Assembly: GCA_041686955.1 (NCBI GenBank)
Contig: JAWLCV010000040.1
Span: 1 to 38,140, forward strand
DNA from: UBA7803 sp041686955
GTDB taxonomy: Bacteria > Pseudomonadota > Gammaproteobacteria > Pseudomonadales > Azotimanducaceae
Reading direction: 5' to 3'
Length of the DNA stretch: 38,140 nt
Every line of letters starts with the position of its first letter. The first letter of the stretch is position 1. Positions 22,863-31,466 of the stretch are shown in pieces. Made by a program: the position numbers and the translations under genes. The notes under the pieces were generated by a model. The model saw nothing but the letters and a program-made list of their open reading frames with translations, did no database searches and was not told where the DNA came from.

Positions 22863-22936
22863 GGTCCCCCGCGTTCGCACATAGTGGGCGAAGGGCCATG
22901 GTGGTATGGTTGCGCCGCACTCGAAGGGACACCGAC

Positions 22937-24238
22937 ATGACCCGAGGCAGCCACCCGCCCGACCCGCTACAGTCACCGGCCGGGCCGCTTGCCCACCGCC
23001 GAATCATAGTGGGGGTGAGCGGCGGCATCGCAGCCTACAAAGCGCCCGTGCTTGTGCGAAGACTGCGGGAGCAGGGTGCAGACGTGCAGGTCGTGACCAC
23101 CCGGGGCGCGGAGCATTTCGTCACCCACACCTCGCTGCAGGCGGTCTCCGGCCGGCCGGTGCGCAGCGACCTGTGGGACGAACGGGCCGAAGCGGCCATG
23201 GGCCACATCGAGCTCGCCCGCTGGGCGGAGCTGCTGCTGGTGGCTCCCGCCACGGCGGATCTGCTGAGCCGTCTGGCGGCGGGCCGGGCGGACGATCTGC
23301 TGTGCACCCTGAGGCTCGCGACCCGGGCCCCGGTGCTGCTGGCCCCGGCCATGAACGTGGCCATGTGGGAACACCCCGCCACCCGGCGCAATCTCGAACG
23401 GCTCCAGGCGGACGGCTGCCTCATCGCCGGTCCGGATCAGGGTCCCATGGCCTGTGGCGAGTACGGGCCGGGCCGCATGGTCGAGCCGGAAGCGCTGGCG
23501 GAGACCGTGCTGGACCACTTCCGCGCCGGTGAATGGCTTCGCGGGCGCCGGGTGCTGGTCACCGCAGGACCCACCCAGGAGGCCATCGACCCGGTGCGCT
23601 ACATCAGCAACCGCAGCTCCGGCAAGCAGGGTTACGCGCTGGCGGCTGCGGCGCAGCGCAGCGGCGCCGAGGTGACGCTGATCAGCGGCCCGGTGTCCCT
23701 GCCACCGCCGCCCGGGGTCACCACCGTGGCAGTGACCACCGCACGGGAGATGCACGACGCGGTGATGGCTCGGGTGGGGGAATCCGACATCTTCATCGGT
23801 GTGGCGGCGGTGGCGGACTTCCGTCCCGCGAGCCCCGCGGAGCAGAAGATAAAGAAGGAGCCCGGCGCGGCGACCTCGGGCCGGACCCTCGAGCTGGTGG
23901 AGAACCCGGACATCATCGCGGCGGTGGCGGCCCATCCCCGGCGCCCGTTCGTGGTGGGATTCGCGGCGGAGACCCACGACGCTCTCGCCCACGCCCGGGA
24001 AAAGCGCCAGCGCAAGAACCTGGACCTCATCGTGGTCAACGACGTGTCTCAGCCGGGGATCGGGTTCGACAGTGACGACAACCGGGTGGCGCTGATCTGG
24101 GACGGCGGCGAGCGCGAGCTCGCCCAGGCGGGCAAGGACGTTCTGGCGCGAGAGATCATCGCCACCATCGCCGAGCGGCTCCCATCGGGGTTAGCACCTG
24201 CTAACCCCCAAGGGGCTAAAGGCATCACGTTTTCGTGA
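22937..24238 (+). CDS. coaBC: Bifunctional phosphopantothenoylcysteine decarboxylase / synthetase
   Basis: CoaBC (Dfp) couples 4'-phosphopantothenate to cysteine and decarboxylates the product, giving 4'-phosphopantetheine for CoaD. The N-terminal flavoprotein half (about 20-200) has IIVGVSGGIAAYKAPVLVR, the catalytic His region MGHIELARWAELLLVAPATA, LAPAMNVAMW and MACGEYGPGRM. The CoaB half (about 205-415) has VLVTAGPTQEAIDPVRYISN, RSSGKQGYALA, IKKEPG and NDVSQPGIGFDSDDN. ATG 22937 has GAAGGGA upstream. 433 residues. The last 18 residues (from PSGLAPANP onward) are encoded by a palindrome and look acquired. dut, the usual next gene, is missing. Confidence 0.95.
   Translation: MTRGSHPPDPLQSPAGPLAHRRIIVGVSGGIAAYKAPVLVRRLREQGADVQVVTTRGAEHFVTHTSLQAVSGRPVRSDLWDERAEAAMGHIELARWAELLLVAPATADLLSRLAAGRADDLLCTLRLATRAPVLLAPAMNVAMWEHPATRRNLERLQADGCLIAGPDQGPMACGEYGPGRMVEPEALAETVLDHFRAGEWLRGRRVLVTAGPTQEAIDPVRYISNRSSGKQGYALAAAAQRSGAEVTLISGPVSLPPPPGVTTVAVTTAREMHDAVMARVGESDIFIGVAAVADFRPASPAEQKIKKEPGAATSGRTLELVENPDIIAAVAAHPRRPFVVGFAAETHDALAHAREKRQRKNLDLIVVNDVSQPGIGFDSDDNRVALIWDGGERELAQAGKDVLAREIIATIAERLPSGLAPANPQGAKGITFS
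24187..24208. repeat. Perfect palindrome at the 3' end of coaBC
   Basis: GGGGTTAGCA (24187-24196), CC, TGCTAACCCC (24199-24208): perfect 10-bp arms around two bases. It lies inside the last 20 codons of coaBC. A second small hairpin, TCACG-TTTT-CGTGA, overlaps the stop codon (about 24225-24238). The two could act together as a transcription terminator, though without a downstream T run. The first also looks like a REP-type repeat unit. Confidence 0.7.
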
Positions 24239-24316
24239 CACAGGTGCGGCCGGCGACGCTGGATGCCCGGACGTCCGGCCACTACCATTCACCCACCGAT
24301 CGAAGGACGTAGAGCA

Positions 24317-26962
24317 TTGGACGCCGCGAGCCAGGACCACGCCCCCGTGACCGCCCCCCCACGCGACCGGCGCAGCGGCCGAAACATCTGGAACGCCGCG
24401 CTGCCGGCCATCGGTCTGGGGGTGGGCGGCCTCGTGGTCGCCGCCGCGGTGCTCTGGCACCAGGTGGTGGAACGGGCAAACGCCAGCCACCAGGCCGCCA
24501 TGACGGCCTCCGCCGCAGACGGCTATGCGGGGTGGTTCAACGCCCGCATCAGCTCGCTGCGCGCGCAGATGCGGGCGGTGGCGGAGGCGGAAGAGACGGT
24601 GGCCACCCTCGCCAGCTACGACCAGGCGCGGCTGCAGTCCGCGGGCGCGGAGTTGACGGCTCTGCTGGCGTTCGCCGATCGCGTGGAGATCGTGCCCAAG
24701 GGAGCGGCCGCGGTGGATCTGAACGCCGAGGTGCCCATATCCTGGGCTGCCCGGGAAGTCATTCAGAGGGCGGAGAACGAGCCCTTCGTGGGACCCGAGG
24801 GCGTGGTCCTGGACAGCCGGCGCAGCCGATTCTATGCCGCACAACCCATTCTTCAGGCGGGGGCCGTGGCCGGCGTGCTCTTCGCCGCCTGGTCCACGGA
24901 CTATTTCCTGGAGCCGCTGAAGGCGTTCCACCGCGGTGCCGGCCGGGTGAGCCTGCAGCAGGCCTTCGACGGGGCCGAGCCCGTCACCCTGCTGCAATGG
25001 GGAGATGCCCCCGCCGATGCCAGCCCCATCTCCCGCGAGCTGGTGGTACCGTACTGGCGCGTTTCGTTCGAGCCCGGCGACGCCGTGGCGCAGCCGGTGG
25101 CCAGCGCAGCCGATGTGGCCACCGCGCTGGCGGTGGCACTGGGATTGCTGCTGGCCGGGGTGCTGTTCGCCTTCTCGAGCCTTTCCCGGGCCCTGAAGGC
25201 CGATGCGGACAGGCTGCTCGCGCAGCTCCGGCAGGCCCTGCACGGCGGCCGGCCGCAGCCCCAGCGCTACACCCTGGCGCTGTTCGGTGATCTTGGGCGG
25301 GATACCGCCCGCATGGCCCGTGCCCCGGACGAGGCCGCGGCGGGGGCCCGGCCGGCGCGGCGCGAGGCTCCGCAGCCGACGGCATCGGCAGCCGCCCCCC
25401 GCCAGGACGAAGACGATCTGCAGGACGAGGTAACGAACATGTCGGATCAGCGAGAAGGCGCGGACCAGCCGAAGTCATCCCGGCCGGCGCCCGCCGAGCC
25501 CGATGACTTTCTGGAGGTGCGCGCCAGCGGCGCGTCCCGGGACAACTTCGGCATCGAGGTCAGCGAGGACAGTTCGCCCCTGGCCATGGGGCTCGCGCTC
25601 GAGCCGGAGATCTTCCGGTCTTACGACATTCGCGGGATCACCACCAGCAACCTCACGGAGGACGTGGTGTACTGGATCGGCCGGGCCTTCGCCGCCGAAG
25701 CCGCGGACCACGGCCAGAGCCGCGTCGCCGTGGGCCGGGACGGACGGCACTCCAGCGCACCGCTGCGGGACGCTCTGACCCGCGGGCTGGCGGACGGCGG
25801 CATGCACGTGCTGGACATCGGCCAGGTGCCCACCCCGGTGCTCTACTTCGCCACCCACGCGCTGGACACGGGTACCGGCATCATGATCACCGGCTCCCAC
25901 AACCCGCCGGAATACAACGGCCTGAAGATGGTGCTGGCGGGGGTCACCCTGGCCGAGGAGCGGATTCAGGCGCTGCGGGCGCGCATCGAGGAGAACCGGC
26001 TCAGCGAGGGCGATGGCAGCATCGAAGAGGTAGACGTCGCCCAACGATACGTGGAGCGCATCGTCGACGACGTGGTGGTGGCGCAGCCGCTGAAGGTGGT
26101 CGTGGACTGCGGCAACGGCGTGGCCGGCCGCCTGGTGCCGGAGTTGATCCGCCAGCTCGGCTGCGACGTGGTGCCTCTGTACTGCGACGTGGACGGCGAC
26201 TTCCCCAACCACCACCCGGATCCGGCGGAGCCGGCCAACCTGGAGGATCTGATCACCGTGGTGGCGGCGGAGCAGGCGGACCTGGGGCTCGCGTTCGACG
26301 GCGACGGCGACCGGCTCGGTGTGGTCACCCGCAACGGCGAGATCGTCTGGCCGGACAAGCTGCTCATGCTGTACGCCCAGGACATCGTCGGCCGCAACCC
26401 CGGCGCCGACATCATCTACGACGTGAAGTGCAGTCGGCACCTCAACAGCCTCATCAGCGACCTGGGCGGGCGGCCCATCATGTGGAAGACCGGACACTCC
26501 CACATCAAGGCCAAGCTCAAGGAGACGGGCGCCCTGCTGGCCGGCGAGTTCAGTGGCCACATCTGCTTCGGCGAGCGCTGGTACGGCTTCGACGATGCCC
26601 TCTACTCCGCAGCCCGGCTGCTGGAGATCCTGGGCGGCGCGGCCGAGACCCTCGACGAGATGGTCGCCCAGCTCCCGGTCACCTACAGCACGCCGGAGAT
26701 CAAGATTCAGACCACCGAGCAGGCCAAGTTCGAGATCATCCAGCGCCTGTCCATCGACGGTGATTTCGGCACCGGCACCATCACCACCATCGACGGCCTG
26801 CGGGTGGACTACCCGGACGGGTGGGGGCTCGTTCGCCCCTCGAACACCAGCCCCGTGCTGTCCCTGCGCTTCGAAGCGGACTCCCAGGAGGCCCTCGACC
26901 GCATCAAGGCGCTGTTCCAGGAGCAGCTCTCGGCCATCGATCCGGCGCTGCGGTTCAACTAG
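24317..26962 (+). CDS. algC: AlgC-type phosphomannomutase/phosphoglucomutase with N-terminal membrane domain
   Basis: The C-terminal 450 residues are a complete alpha-D-phosphohexomutase that interconverts mannose- or glucose-6-phosphate and the 1-phosphates, feeding surface polysaccharide and LPS. Catalytic S527 lies in MITGSHNPPEYNG, the metal loop is DGDGDR (661-666), the sugar loop is GEFSGHICF, and the phosphate loop is RPSNTSPV. Ahead of it are two membrane helices (about 24-50 and 266-288) around a periplasmic domain of about 215 residues, then an acidic linker. Long-form AlgC is known in Pseudomonas. TTG 24317 has AAGGA nine bases upstream (881 residues); ATG 24263 is an alternative. 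argB follows by 3 bases. Confidence 0.9.
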   Translation: MDAASQDHAPVTAPPRDRRSGRNIWNAALPAIGLGVGGLVVAAAVLWHQVVERANASHQAAMTASAADGYAGWFNARISSLRAQMRAVAEAEETVATLASYDQARLQSAGAELTALLAFADRVEIVPKGAAAVDLNAEVPISWAAREVIQRAENEPFVGPEGVVLDSRRSRFYAAQPILQAGAVAGVLFAAWSTDYFLEPLKAFHRGAGRVSLQQAFDGAEPVTLLQWGDAPADASPISRELVVPYWRVSFEPGDAVAQPVASAADVATALAVALGLLLAGVLFAFSSLSRALKADADRLLAQLRQALHGGRPQPQRYTLALFGDLGRDTARMARAPDEAAAGARPARREAPQPTASAAAPRQDEDDLQDEVTNMSDQREGADQPKSSRPAPAEPDDFLEVRASGASRDNFGIEVSEDSSPLAMGLALEPEIFRSYDIRGITTSNLTEDVVYWIGRAFAAEAADHGQSRVAVGRDGRHSSAPLRDALTRGLADGGMHVLDIGQVPTPVLYFATHALDTGTGIMITGSHNPPEYNGLKMVLAGVTLAEERIQALRARIEENRLSEGDGSIEEVDVAQRYVERIVDDVVVAQPLKVVVDCGNGVAGRLVPELIRQLGCDVVPLYCDVDGDFPNHHPDPAEPANLEDLITVVAAEQADLGLAFDGDGDRLGVVTRNGEIVWPDKLLMLYAQDIVGRNPGADIIYDVKCSRHLNSLISDLGGRPIMWKTGHSHIKAKLKETGALLAGEFSGHICFGERWYGFDDALYSAARLLEILGGAAETLDEMVAQLPVTYSTPEIKIQTTEQAKFEIIQRLSIDGDFGTGTITTIDGLRVDYPDGWGLVRPSNTSPVLSLRFEADSQEALDRIKALFQEQLSAIDPALRFN

Positions 26963-26965
26963 CCC

Positions 26966-27886
26966 ATGCAGATCTCCGACGACCAGGCGCGCAACATCGC
27001 CAGCGTGCTCACCGAAGCACTGCCTTACATCCGCCGCTATCACGGCTCCACGGTGGTCATCAAATACGGCGGCAACGCCATGGTGGAGGAGCGCCTGCAG
27101 AACACCTTCGCCCGCGACATCGTTCTGCTGAAGCTGGTGGGCATGAATCCGGTGGTGGTGCACGGCGGCGGGCCGCAGATCGGCGATTTGCTCGCCCGCC
27201 TGAACATCCCCAGCCGATTCGTGGAGGGCATGCGGGTGACGGATGCCCAGACCATGGACGTGGTGGAGATGGTGCTGGGAGGGCTCGTGAATCAGGAGAT
27301 CGTTTCGCTGATCAACCAGCACGGCGGCCGGGCCGTGGGGATCACGGGTAAGGACGGCAACCTCATCCGGGCGCGCAAGCTGACTCTCAGGCGGTCGGAT
27401 CCGGCGCTGACGGCCCCGGAGATCATCGACATCGGACACGTGGGCGAGGTGGCCCAGGTGAACGTGGGCATCATCGCCTCGCTCACCGGCAACGACTTCA
27501 TCCCGGTGATCGCCCCAATCGGCGTGGGCGAGTCGGGCGAGTCCTACAACATCAACGCCGACCTGGTGGCCGGGCGCCTGGCCGAAGCGCTGCACGCGGA
27601 AAAGCTGATCCTGCTGACCAACCGCCCCGGCATTCTCGATGCCCAGGGGACGCCGATTCCGAGCCTGTGCGCGGCCGAGGTGGAGTCGCTCATCGCCGAC
27701 GGCACCATCAACGAGGGCATGCTGCCCAAGACCCAGTGCGCCCTGGACGCCCTCGGGGGCGGGGTGGGAAGCGTGCAGATCATCGACGGCACCATCGCGC
27801 ACTCGCTGCTCATCGAGATCTTCACCGACGCCGGCATCGGCACCAAGATCACGCTGGAACCGGAGCCCGCAACGGATGGCCCCTAG
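26966..27886 (+). CDS. argB: Acetylglutamate kinase
   Basis: ArgB phosphorylates N-acetylglutamate, the second step of arginine synthesis. The 306-residue amino-acid kinase shows VVIKYGGNAMVEE, MNPVVVHGGGPQIGDLL, GLVNQEIVSLINQHGG, SYNINADLVAGRLAEAL, LLTNRPGILD and INEGMLPKTQCALDAL. The N-terminal helix (ARNIASVLTEALPYIRRY) is the one found in arginine-inhibited, hexameric ArgB, so feedback control by arginine is likely. It sits 3 bases after algC and its stop overlaps slmA by 11 bases. ATG start at 26966. Confidence 0.97.
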   Translation: MQISDDQARNIASVLTEALPYIRRYHGSTVVIKYGGNAMVEERLQNTFARDIVLLKLVGMNPVVVHGGGPQIGDLLARLNIPSRFVEGMRVTDAQTMDVVEMVLGGLVNQEIVSLINQHGGRAVGITGKDGNLIRARKLTLRRSDPALTAPEIIDIGHVGEVAQVNVGIIASLTGNDFIPVIAPIGVGESGESYNINADLVAGRLAEALHAEKLILLTNRPGILDAQGTPIPSLCAAEVESLIADGTINEGMLPKTQCALDALGGGVGSVQIIDGTIAHSLLIEIFTDAGIGTKITLEPEPATDGP

Positions 27887-28463
27887 GAGCAACCGCCGGC
27901 AGGAAATCCTCCAGGCCTTCGCGCTCATGCTGGAAACCCACCCGGGCAGCCGCATCACCACCGCGGCCCTTGCCGGGCAGGTGGGCGTGTCCGAGGCGGC
28001 CCTCTACCGACATTTTCCCAGCAAGGCCAAGATGCTGGAGGGCCTCATCGAGTTCATCGAGGAGAGCCTGTTCTCCCGCATCAAACGCATCCTCTCGGAA
28101 GAGCCCACCGCAGAGCGCCGCTGCCGCATGATCCTGTGGCTCATGCTGTCCTTCGCGGAGCGCAACCCCGGGATGGCGCGGCTGCTGGTGGGCGATGCCC
28201 TGCTGGGGGAGACGGATCGGCTGCGCAGCCGCATCCGTCAGCTCTTCGACCGTCTGGAGACCCAGCTGCGGATGATCCTGCGGGAGTGGGCCCTGACCCG
28301 GGTACCGGCGCCGGAGCTCGGCAGCACCGCGGCGGCGAACCTGCTGCTGTCCGCCACCGAGGGACGCATCAACCAGTTCGTGCGCAGCGAGTTCCGGGCG
28401 CTCCCCACGGCGGGGTGGGAGGAGCAATGGACCGCGCTGGAACGGGCGGTGTTCGGCGCGTAG
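27876..28463 (+). CDS. slmA: SlmA, nucleoid occlusion TetR-family factor
   Basis: SlmA binds chromosomal sites away from the terminus and blocks FtsZ polymerisation over the nucleoid. The 195-residue TetR-fold protein has its helix-turn-helix at about 28-50 (TTAALAGQVGVSEAALYRHF then PSKAKMLEGL) and a helical partner domain including MARLLVGDALLGETDRLRSR and SATEGRINQFVRSEF, which match SlmA rather than generic TetR. ATG 27876 overlaps the argB end by 11 bases. It converges with a DUF4124-like gene, 11 bases between stops. Confidence 0.93.
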   Translation: MAPRSNRRQEILQAFALMLETHPGSRITTAALAGQVGVSEAALYRHFPSKAKMLEGLIEFIEESLFSRIKRILSEEPTAERRCRMILWLMLSFAERNPGMARLLVGDALLGETDRLRSRIRQLFDRLETQLRMILREWALTRVPAPELGSTAAANLLLSATEGRINQFVRSEFRALPTAGWEEQWTALERAVFGA

Positions 28464-28474
28464 CAGCCCGGCGC

Positions 28475-29086
28475 TCAGATCTCGCAGTCGCCGTCCCTGA
28501 ATCGCTGAAGTTCCCGGGCGTAGCGGCTCCGGGCCTCGCCCTGCTCCGCGCGGCGCTGCTCCACCTCCTGCATCAGGGTGCGGATCTGGGACTGACTGCG
28601 CTGGAGCTTGTCGATAAGGCTCTGGGACACCGGGCGGCCGGCCCGCTCCGCATCCGCCGCGCGGGCGCTCAACCGTTCCTGCTCCTGGCGGGCCAGGGCC
28701 AGGTTGCCCTGGATCTGGGCGATGCGGCGGTCGAGCGAATCCAGCGCCTCCCGCTCCGCGTAGGCGATGTCCTGCTCGGAACCGTAGAGTGCATGCAGAC
28801 GGGCGAGCTCCGCGCGGCACGCGTCCAGCGCCTGCTCCCTGCGGAGCTGCTCGGCCAGCTCTTCCGGCGGCAGCTGAGGCGCCACCGACTCCACCACCTG
28901 GCCCGTGCTCACGTCCACCTTCTCGTAGCCGAGGCGGGCCTGGCCGGGAGGCAGCGTGTAGGAGTACACCACGTCGCCCCGGTGATCGGTGAACTTGAAC
29001 ATGACGCTGTCGGCGGCCGATGCCGCCAGCAGCCACGTCGACAAGAAGGCAGCGGCGGCGAGGCGGAGGTGGGTGAGTGTCTTCAT
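28475..29086 (-). CDS. DUF4124-like periplasmic coiled-coil protein
   Basis: A 203-residue exported protein. The signal peptide covers about residues 1-24 (LAAAAFLSTWLLAASA then AD). The segment MFKFTDHRGDVVYSYTLPPG resembles the DUF4124 fold often seen after signal peptides in this group. Most of the remainder (about 75-200) is long charged helix with heptad character, such as LDRRIAQIQGNLALARQEQE and IRTLMQEVEQRRAEQ, suggesting a coiled coil. Cysteines near 89 and 201 (DACRAEL, GDCEI) could form a disulphide. No function is known. It is the third gene after rph and pyrE, 27 bases downstream of pyrE. Confidence 0.8.
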   Translation of the reverse strand: MKTLTHLRLAAAAFLSTWLLAASAADSVMFKFTDHRGDVVYSYTLPPGQARLGYEKVDVSTGQVVESVAPQLPPEELAEQLRREQALDACRAELARLHALYGSEQDIAYAEREALDSLDRRIAQIQGNLALARQEQERLSARAADAERAGRPVSQSLIDKLQRSQSQIRTLMQEVEQRRAEQGEARSRYARELQRFRDGDCEI

Positions 29087-29113
29087 GTACCGTCCATCGC
29101 TTGGGCGCCGTGC

Positions 29114-29776
29114 TCAGCGGACACAGTAGGCTTCGCGGTACTGCCGGATCCGCTCGCGGAGCGCGGCCTGATCTTTGTTCTCCCCCGCTCGGGCGTCAAG
29201 GTACCCGATCACATCTTCGAGGGTCAGCAGGCTCAGCACCGGAACGCCCAGCTCGGCCGCCAGGGCGGCCACGGCGGTGGTGCCGTCGGCGTTCCGCTCC
29301 TGTCGATCCATGGCGATGACCACCCCCACCAAGGTGCCTCCAGCCTGGCGGATGAGCCCCACCGCTTCGCGGACCGCCGTACCGGCAGTGAGCACGTCGT
29401 CCACCAGGAGCACGCGCCCGGAAACGTCGCCGCCGACGAAGGCGCCGCCCTCGCCGTGGTCCTTCACCTCCTTGCGGTTGAAAGCCCAAGCCACGTCCCG
29501 GCCGCCCCGCGCCAGCGCTTCCGCCGTCGCCACCGCCACCGGAATGCCCTTGTATGCCGGACCGAATACCACGTCGAACTCGAGCCCCGAGGCGCGAATG
29601 CGCGCCGCGTAGCCTTCCGCGAGCTGCTGAATTTCGGCGCCCCCGTGCAGCGCGCCGAGGTTGAAGAAATACGGACTTCGCCGCCCGGACTTCAGCACGA
29701 AGTCGCCGAACCGCAGTACCCCGGCATCCACCAGGAGCGCAACCAGGGCCGCGGTATCCACCGGCGCGGCGCTCAC
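29114..29776 (-). CDS. pyrE: Orotate phosphoribosyltransferase
   Basis: PyrE converts orotate and PRPP to OMP in pyrimidine synthesis. The 220 residues show LKSGRRSPYFFNLGALHGGA, FGPAYKGIPVAVATAEAL, the flexible catalytic loop FNRKEVKDHGEGG, and the PRPP motif VLLVDDVLTAGTAVREA. ATG/GTG start at 29776 overlaps the rph stop by 4 bases. The rph-pyrE order and overlap match the classic gammaproteobacterial operon. In E. coli the rph-pyrE gap contains an attenuator; here the genes overlap, so that form of control is absent. Confidence 0.96.
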   Translation of the reverse strand: MSAAPVDTAALVALLVDAGVLRFGDFVLKSGRRSPYFFNLGALHGGAEIQQLAEGYAARIRASGLEFDVVFGPAYKGIPVAVATAEALARGGRDVAWAFNRKEVKDHGEGGAFVGGDVSGRVLLVDDVLTAGTAVREAVGLIRQAGGTLVGVVIAMDRQERNADGTTAVAALAAELGVPVLSLLTLEDVIGYLDARAGENKDQAALRERIRQYREAYCVR

Positions 29777-30486
29777 GACTGCTCCAGGGCGGCCCGCTGG
29801 GCGCAGATGAGCTCGTCGGTCCCGTGCCGCGCCAGGGCGAGCATGCCGGCGAGGTCAGCGTCGTCGAAGGGTGCGGCCTCGGCCGTGCCCTGGATCTCGA
29901 TGAACCCGCCGGACTCCACGCGCACCACGTTCATGTCCGTCTCGGCCGAGGAGTCTTCCGCGTAGTCCAGATCCAGCACCGGCTCACCTTTCCAGATACC
30001 CACGGATACGGATGCCACGAGCTCCCTGAACGCCTCCTGAACGCCGACCCGTCGCAACGCATCGGCCAGGGCCACGCAGCCGCCGGTGATGGACGCCGTG
30101 CGGGTGCCGCCGTCGGCCTGGATGACGTCGCAGTCGATGCGGACGGTGCGCTCGCCCAGGGCCTTCATGTCCACGGCCGCCCGCAGGGAGCGGCCGATGA
30201 GCCGCTGGATCTCCACCGTGCGGCCGCCCTGCTTGCCCCGAGCCGCTTCCCGATCGCTGCGCGTGTGGGTGGCCCCCGGCAGCATGCCGTACTCGGCGGT
30301 GATCCAGCCTACGCCCCGGCCGCGCAGGAACGGGGGCACGGAGTCGTCCACGCTGGCGGTGCAGATGACCTTGGTGTCGCCGAACTCCACCAGCACCGAA
30401 CCCGCCGCATGCTTGGTGAAGCCCCGGGTGAAGTGAACCTGCCGCATTTCCTCCGGCGCGCGTCCGCTGGGACGTTGCACTGCCAT
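29773..30486 (-). CDS. rph: Ribonuclease PH
   Basis: RNase PH trims the 3' ends of tRNA precursors by phosphorolysis. The 237 residues contain RPSGRAPEEMRQVHFTRGFT, GSVLVEFGDTKVICTASV, the phosphate site TRSDREAARGKQGGRTVEIQ, and DCDVIQADGGTRTASITG. The ATG at 30486 fits the family start (AVQRPSGRAPEEMR) and has GAGAG upstream. The frame is open a further 37 codons through the promoter. It leads the rph-pyrE-DUF4124 unit and is divergent from yicC. Confidence 0.96.
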   Translation of the reverse strand: MAVQRPSGRAPEEMRQVHFTRGFTKHAAGSVLVEFGDTKVICTASVDDSVPPFLRGRGVGWITAEYGMLPGATHTRSDREAARGKQGGRTVEIQRLIGRSLRAAVDMKALGERTVRIDCDVIQADGGTRTASITGGCVALADALRRVGVQEAFRELVASVSVGIWKGEPVLDLDYAEDSSAETDMNVVRVESGGFIEIQGTAEAAPFDDADLAGMLALARHGTDELICAQRAALEQS

Positions 30487-30514
30487 GGGCTGCTCTCTCT
30501 TGAGGGGAGGGGCC

Positions 30515-30520
30515 ATTATA
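30515..30520 (-). promoter_or_regulatory. -10 box of the rph promoter
   Basis: On the minus strand the sequence is a perfect TATAAT, 29 bases upstream of the rph ATG. The sequence 16-18 bases further upstream (GTCCCC region) is a poor -35 match. A weaker TAGAAT at 30562-30567 on the plus strand may serve divergent yicC. Confidence 0.55.
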
Positions 30521-30599
30521 GGGGATCGAGGGCCGCGGGGACGTGAGCCCGCGGAAGGGGGTAGAATTTCGCCGCCACACACCGGAACGCGTCGCACCC

Positions 30600-31466
30600 A
30601 TGGTTCACAGCATGACCGCCTTCGCCCGCGCCCAGCAGGAAGTGGACGGCCTGGTGCTCGCGTGGGAGCTGAAGAGCGTCAATCACCGCTTTCTCGAGCC
30701 GCACATCCGCCTGCCCGAGTCGCTTCGGGGCCTCGAGCACGGGCTGCGCGAGCTGCTGAGGACGCATCTCAAGCGCGGTAAGGTGGACTGCACCCTGAAG
30801 GTGGACGCCAGCGGCGAGGCCGGCGCCCTGGAGCTCAACCGGCCCCTGCTGCTGCAGGTGCTCGCCATCCTCGAGCAGATGCGCCGGGATGCCCCCGAGA
30901 TGGCGCCGCCCAACGCGCTGGACCTGCTGCGCTGGCCGGGGATGCTCTGCAATCAGGGGCAACTGGATCCGGAAACGCTGACGGAGCCGGTCCGGGACCT
31001 GTTCGAGGAAGCTCTGGCCCAGCTCATCGCGCACCGCCAGCGCGAAGGCCGGCAGCTCCGCGACACCATCGTCGCCCGCCTGGACGACATGGAGCGGCTG
31101 GTGGAGGAGGTGAAGGGCATCGCCGCGGCGGTGCCGCAGCAGGTTCGAGAACGGCTCCAGGCGCGGCTCGAGGAGCTCAGCGCCTCCGTAGCACCTGAAC
31201 GCCTCGAACAGGAAGTGGCGCTGCTGGCGCAGCGGGCGGACGTGGCGGAAGAGCTGGACCGGCTCGACATTCACGTGGAGGAGGTCCGCACCTGCCTGCG
31301 CGGCCCCGGGCCCCACGGCCGTCGGCTGGATTTCCTCACCCAGGAGCTCAATCGCGAGGCCAATACCCTGGGCGCCAAGTCGGTGCTCGCGCAGACGTCG
31401 CAGCGCGCGGTGGAGCTCAAGGTGCTGATCGAGCAGATTCGCGAGCAGGTGCAGAACCTGGAATGA
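30600..31466 (+). CDS. yicC: YicC family endoribonuclease
   Basis: A 288-residue YicC/YloC protein. The N-terminal YicC domain (about 2-155) starts VHSMTAFARAQ and contains WELKSVNHRFLEPHIRLPES. The C-terminal DUF1732 domain (about 205-288) has LDIHVEEVRTCL, GRRLDFLTQELNREANTLGA and VELKVLIEQIREQVQNLE. The family has been described as an endoribonuclease. The start at ATG 30600 gives the exact family N-terminus. It overlaps gmk by 4 bases and is divergent from rph, a common arrangement. Confidence 0.95.
   Translation: MVHSMTAFARAQQEVDGLVLAWELKSVNHRFLEPHIRLPESLRGLEHGLRELLRTHLKRGKVDCTLKVDASGEAGALELNRPLLLQVLAILEQMRRDAPEMAPPNALDLLRWPGMLCNQGQLDPETLTEPVRDLFEEALAQLIAHRQREGRQLRDTIVARLDDMERLVEEVKGIAAAVPQQVRERLQARLEELSASVAPERLEQEVALLAQRADVAEELDRLDIHVEEVRTCLRGPGPHGRRLDFLTQELNREANTLGAKSVLAQTSQRAVELKVLIEQIREQVQNLE

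Noticed and set aside
25475..27961. An 828-codon open frame on the minus strand opposite algC and argB
   Set aside because: It crosses two well-identified plus-strand genes and has the same low-complexity His/Asp/Val-rich composition as other antisense shadows.
28136..29965. A 609-codon plus-strand frame across slmA, the DUF4124 gene, pyrE and rph
   Set aside because: It overlaps four identified genes in other frames and has no coherent protein features.
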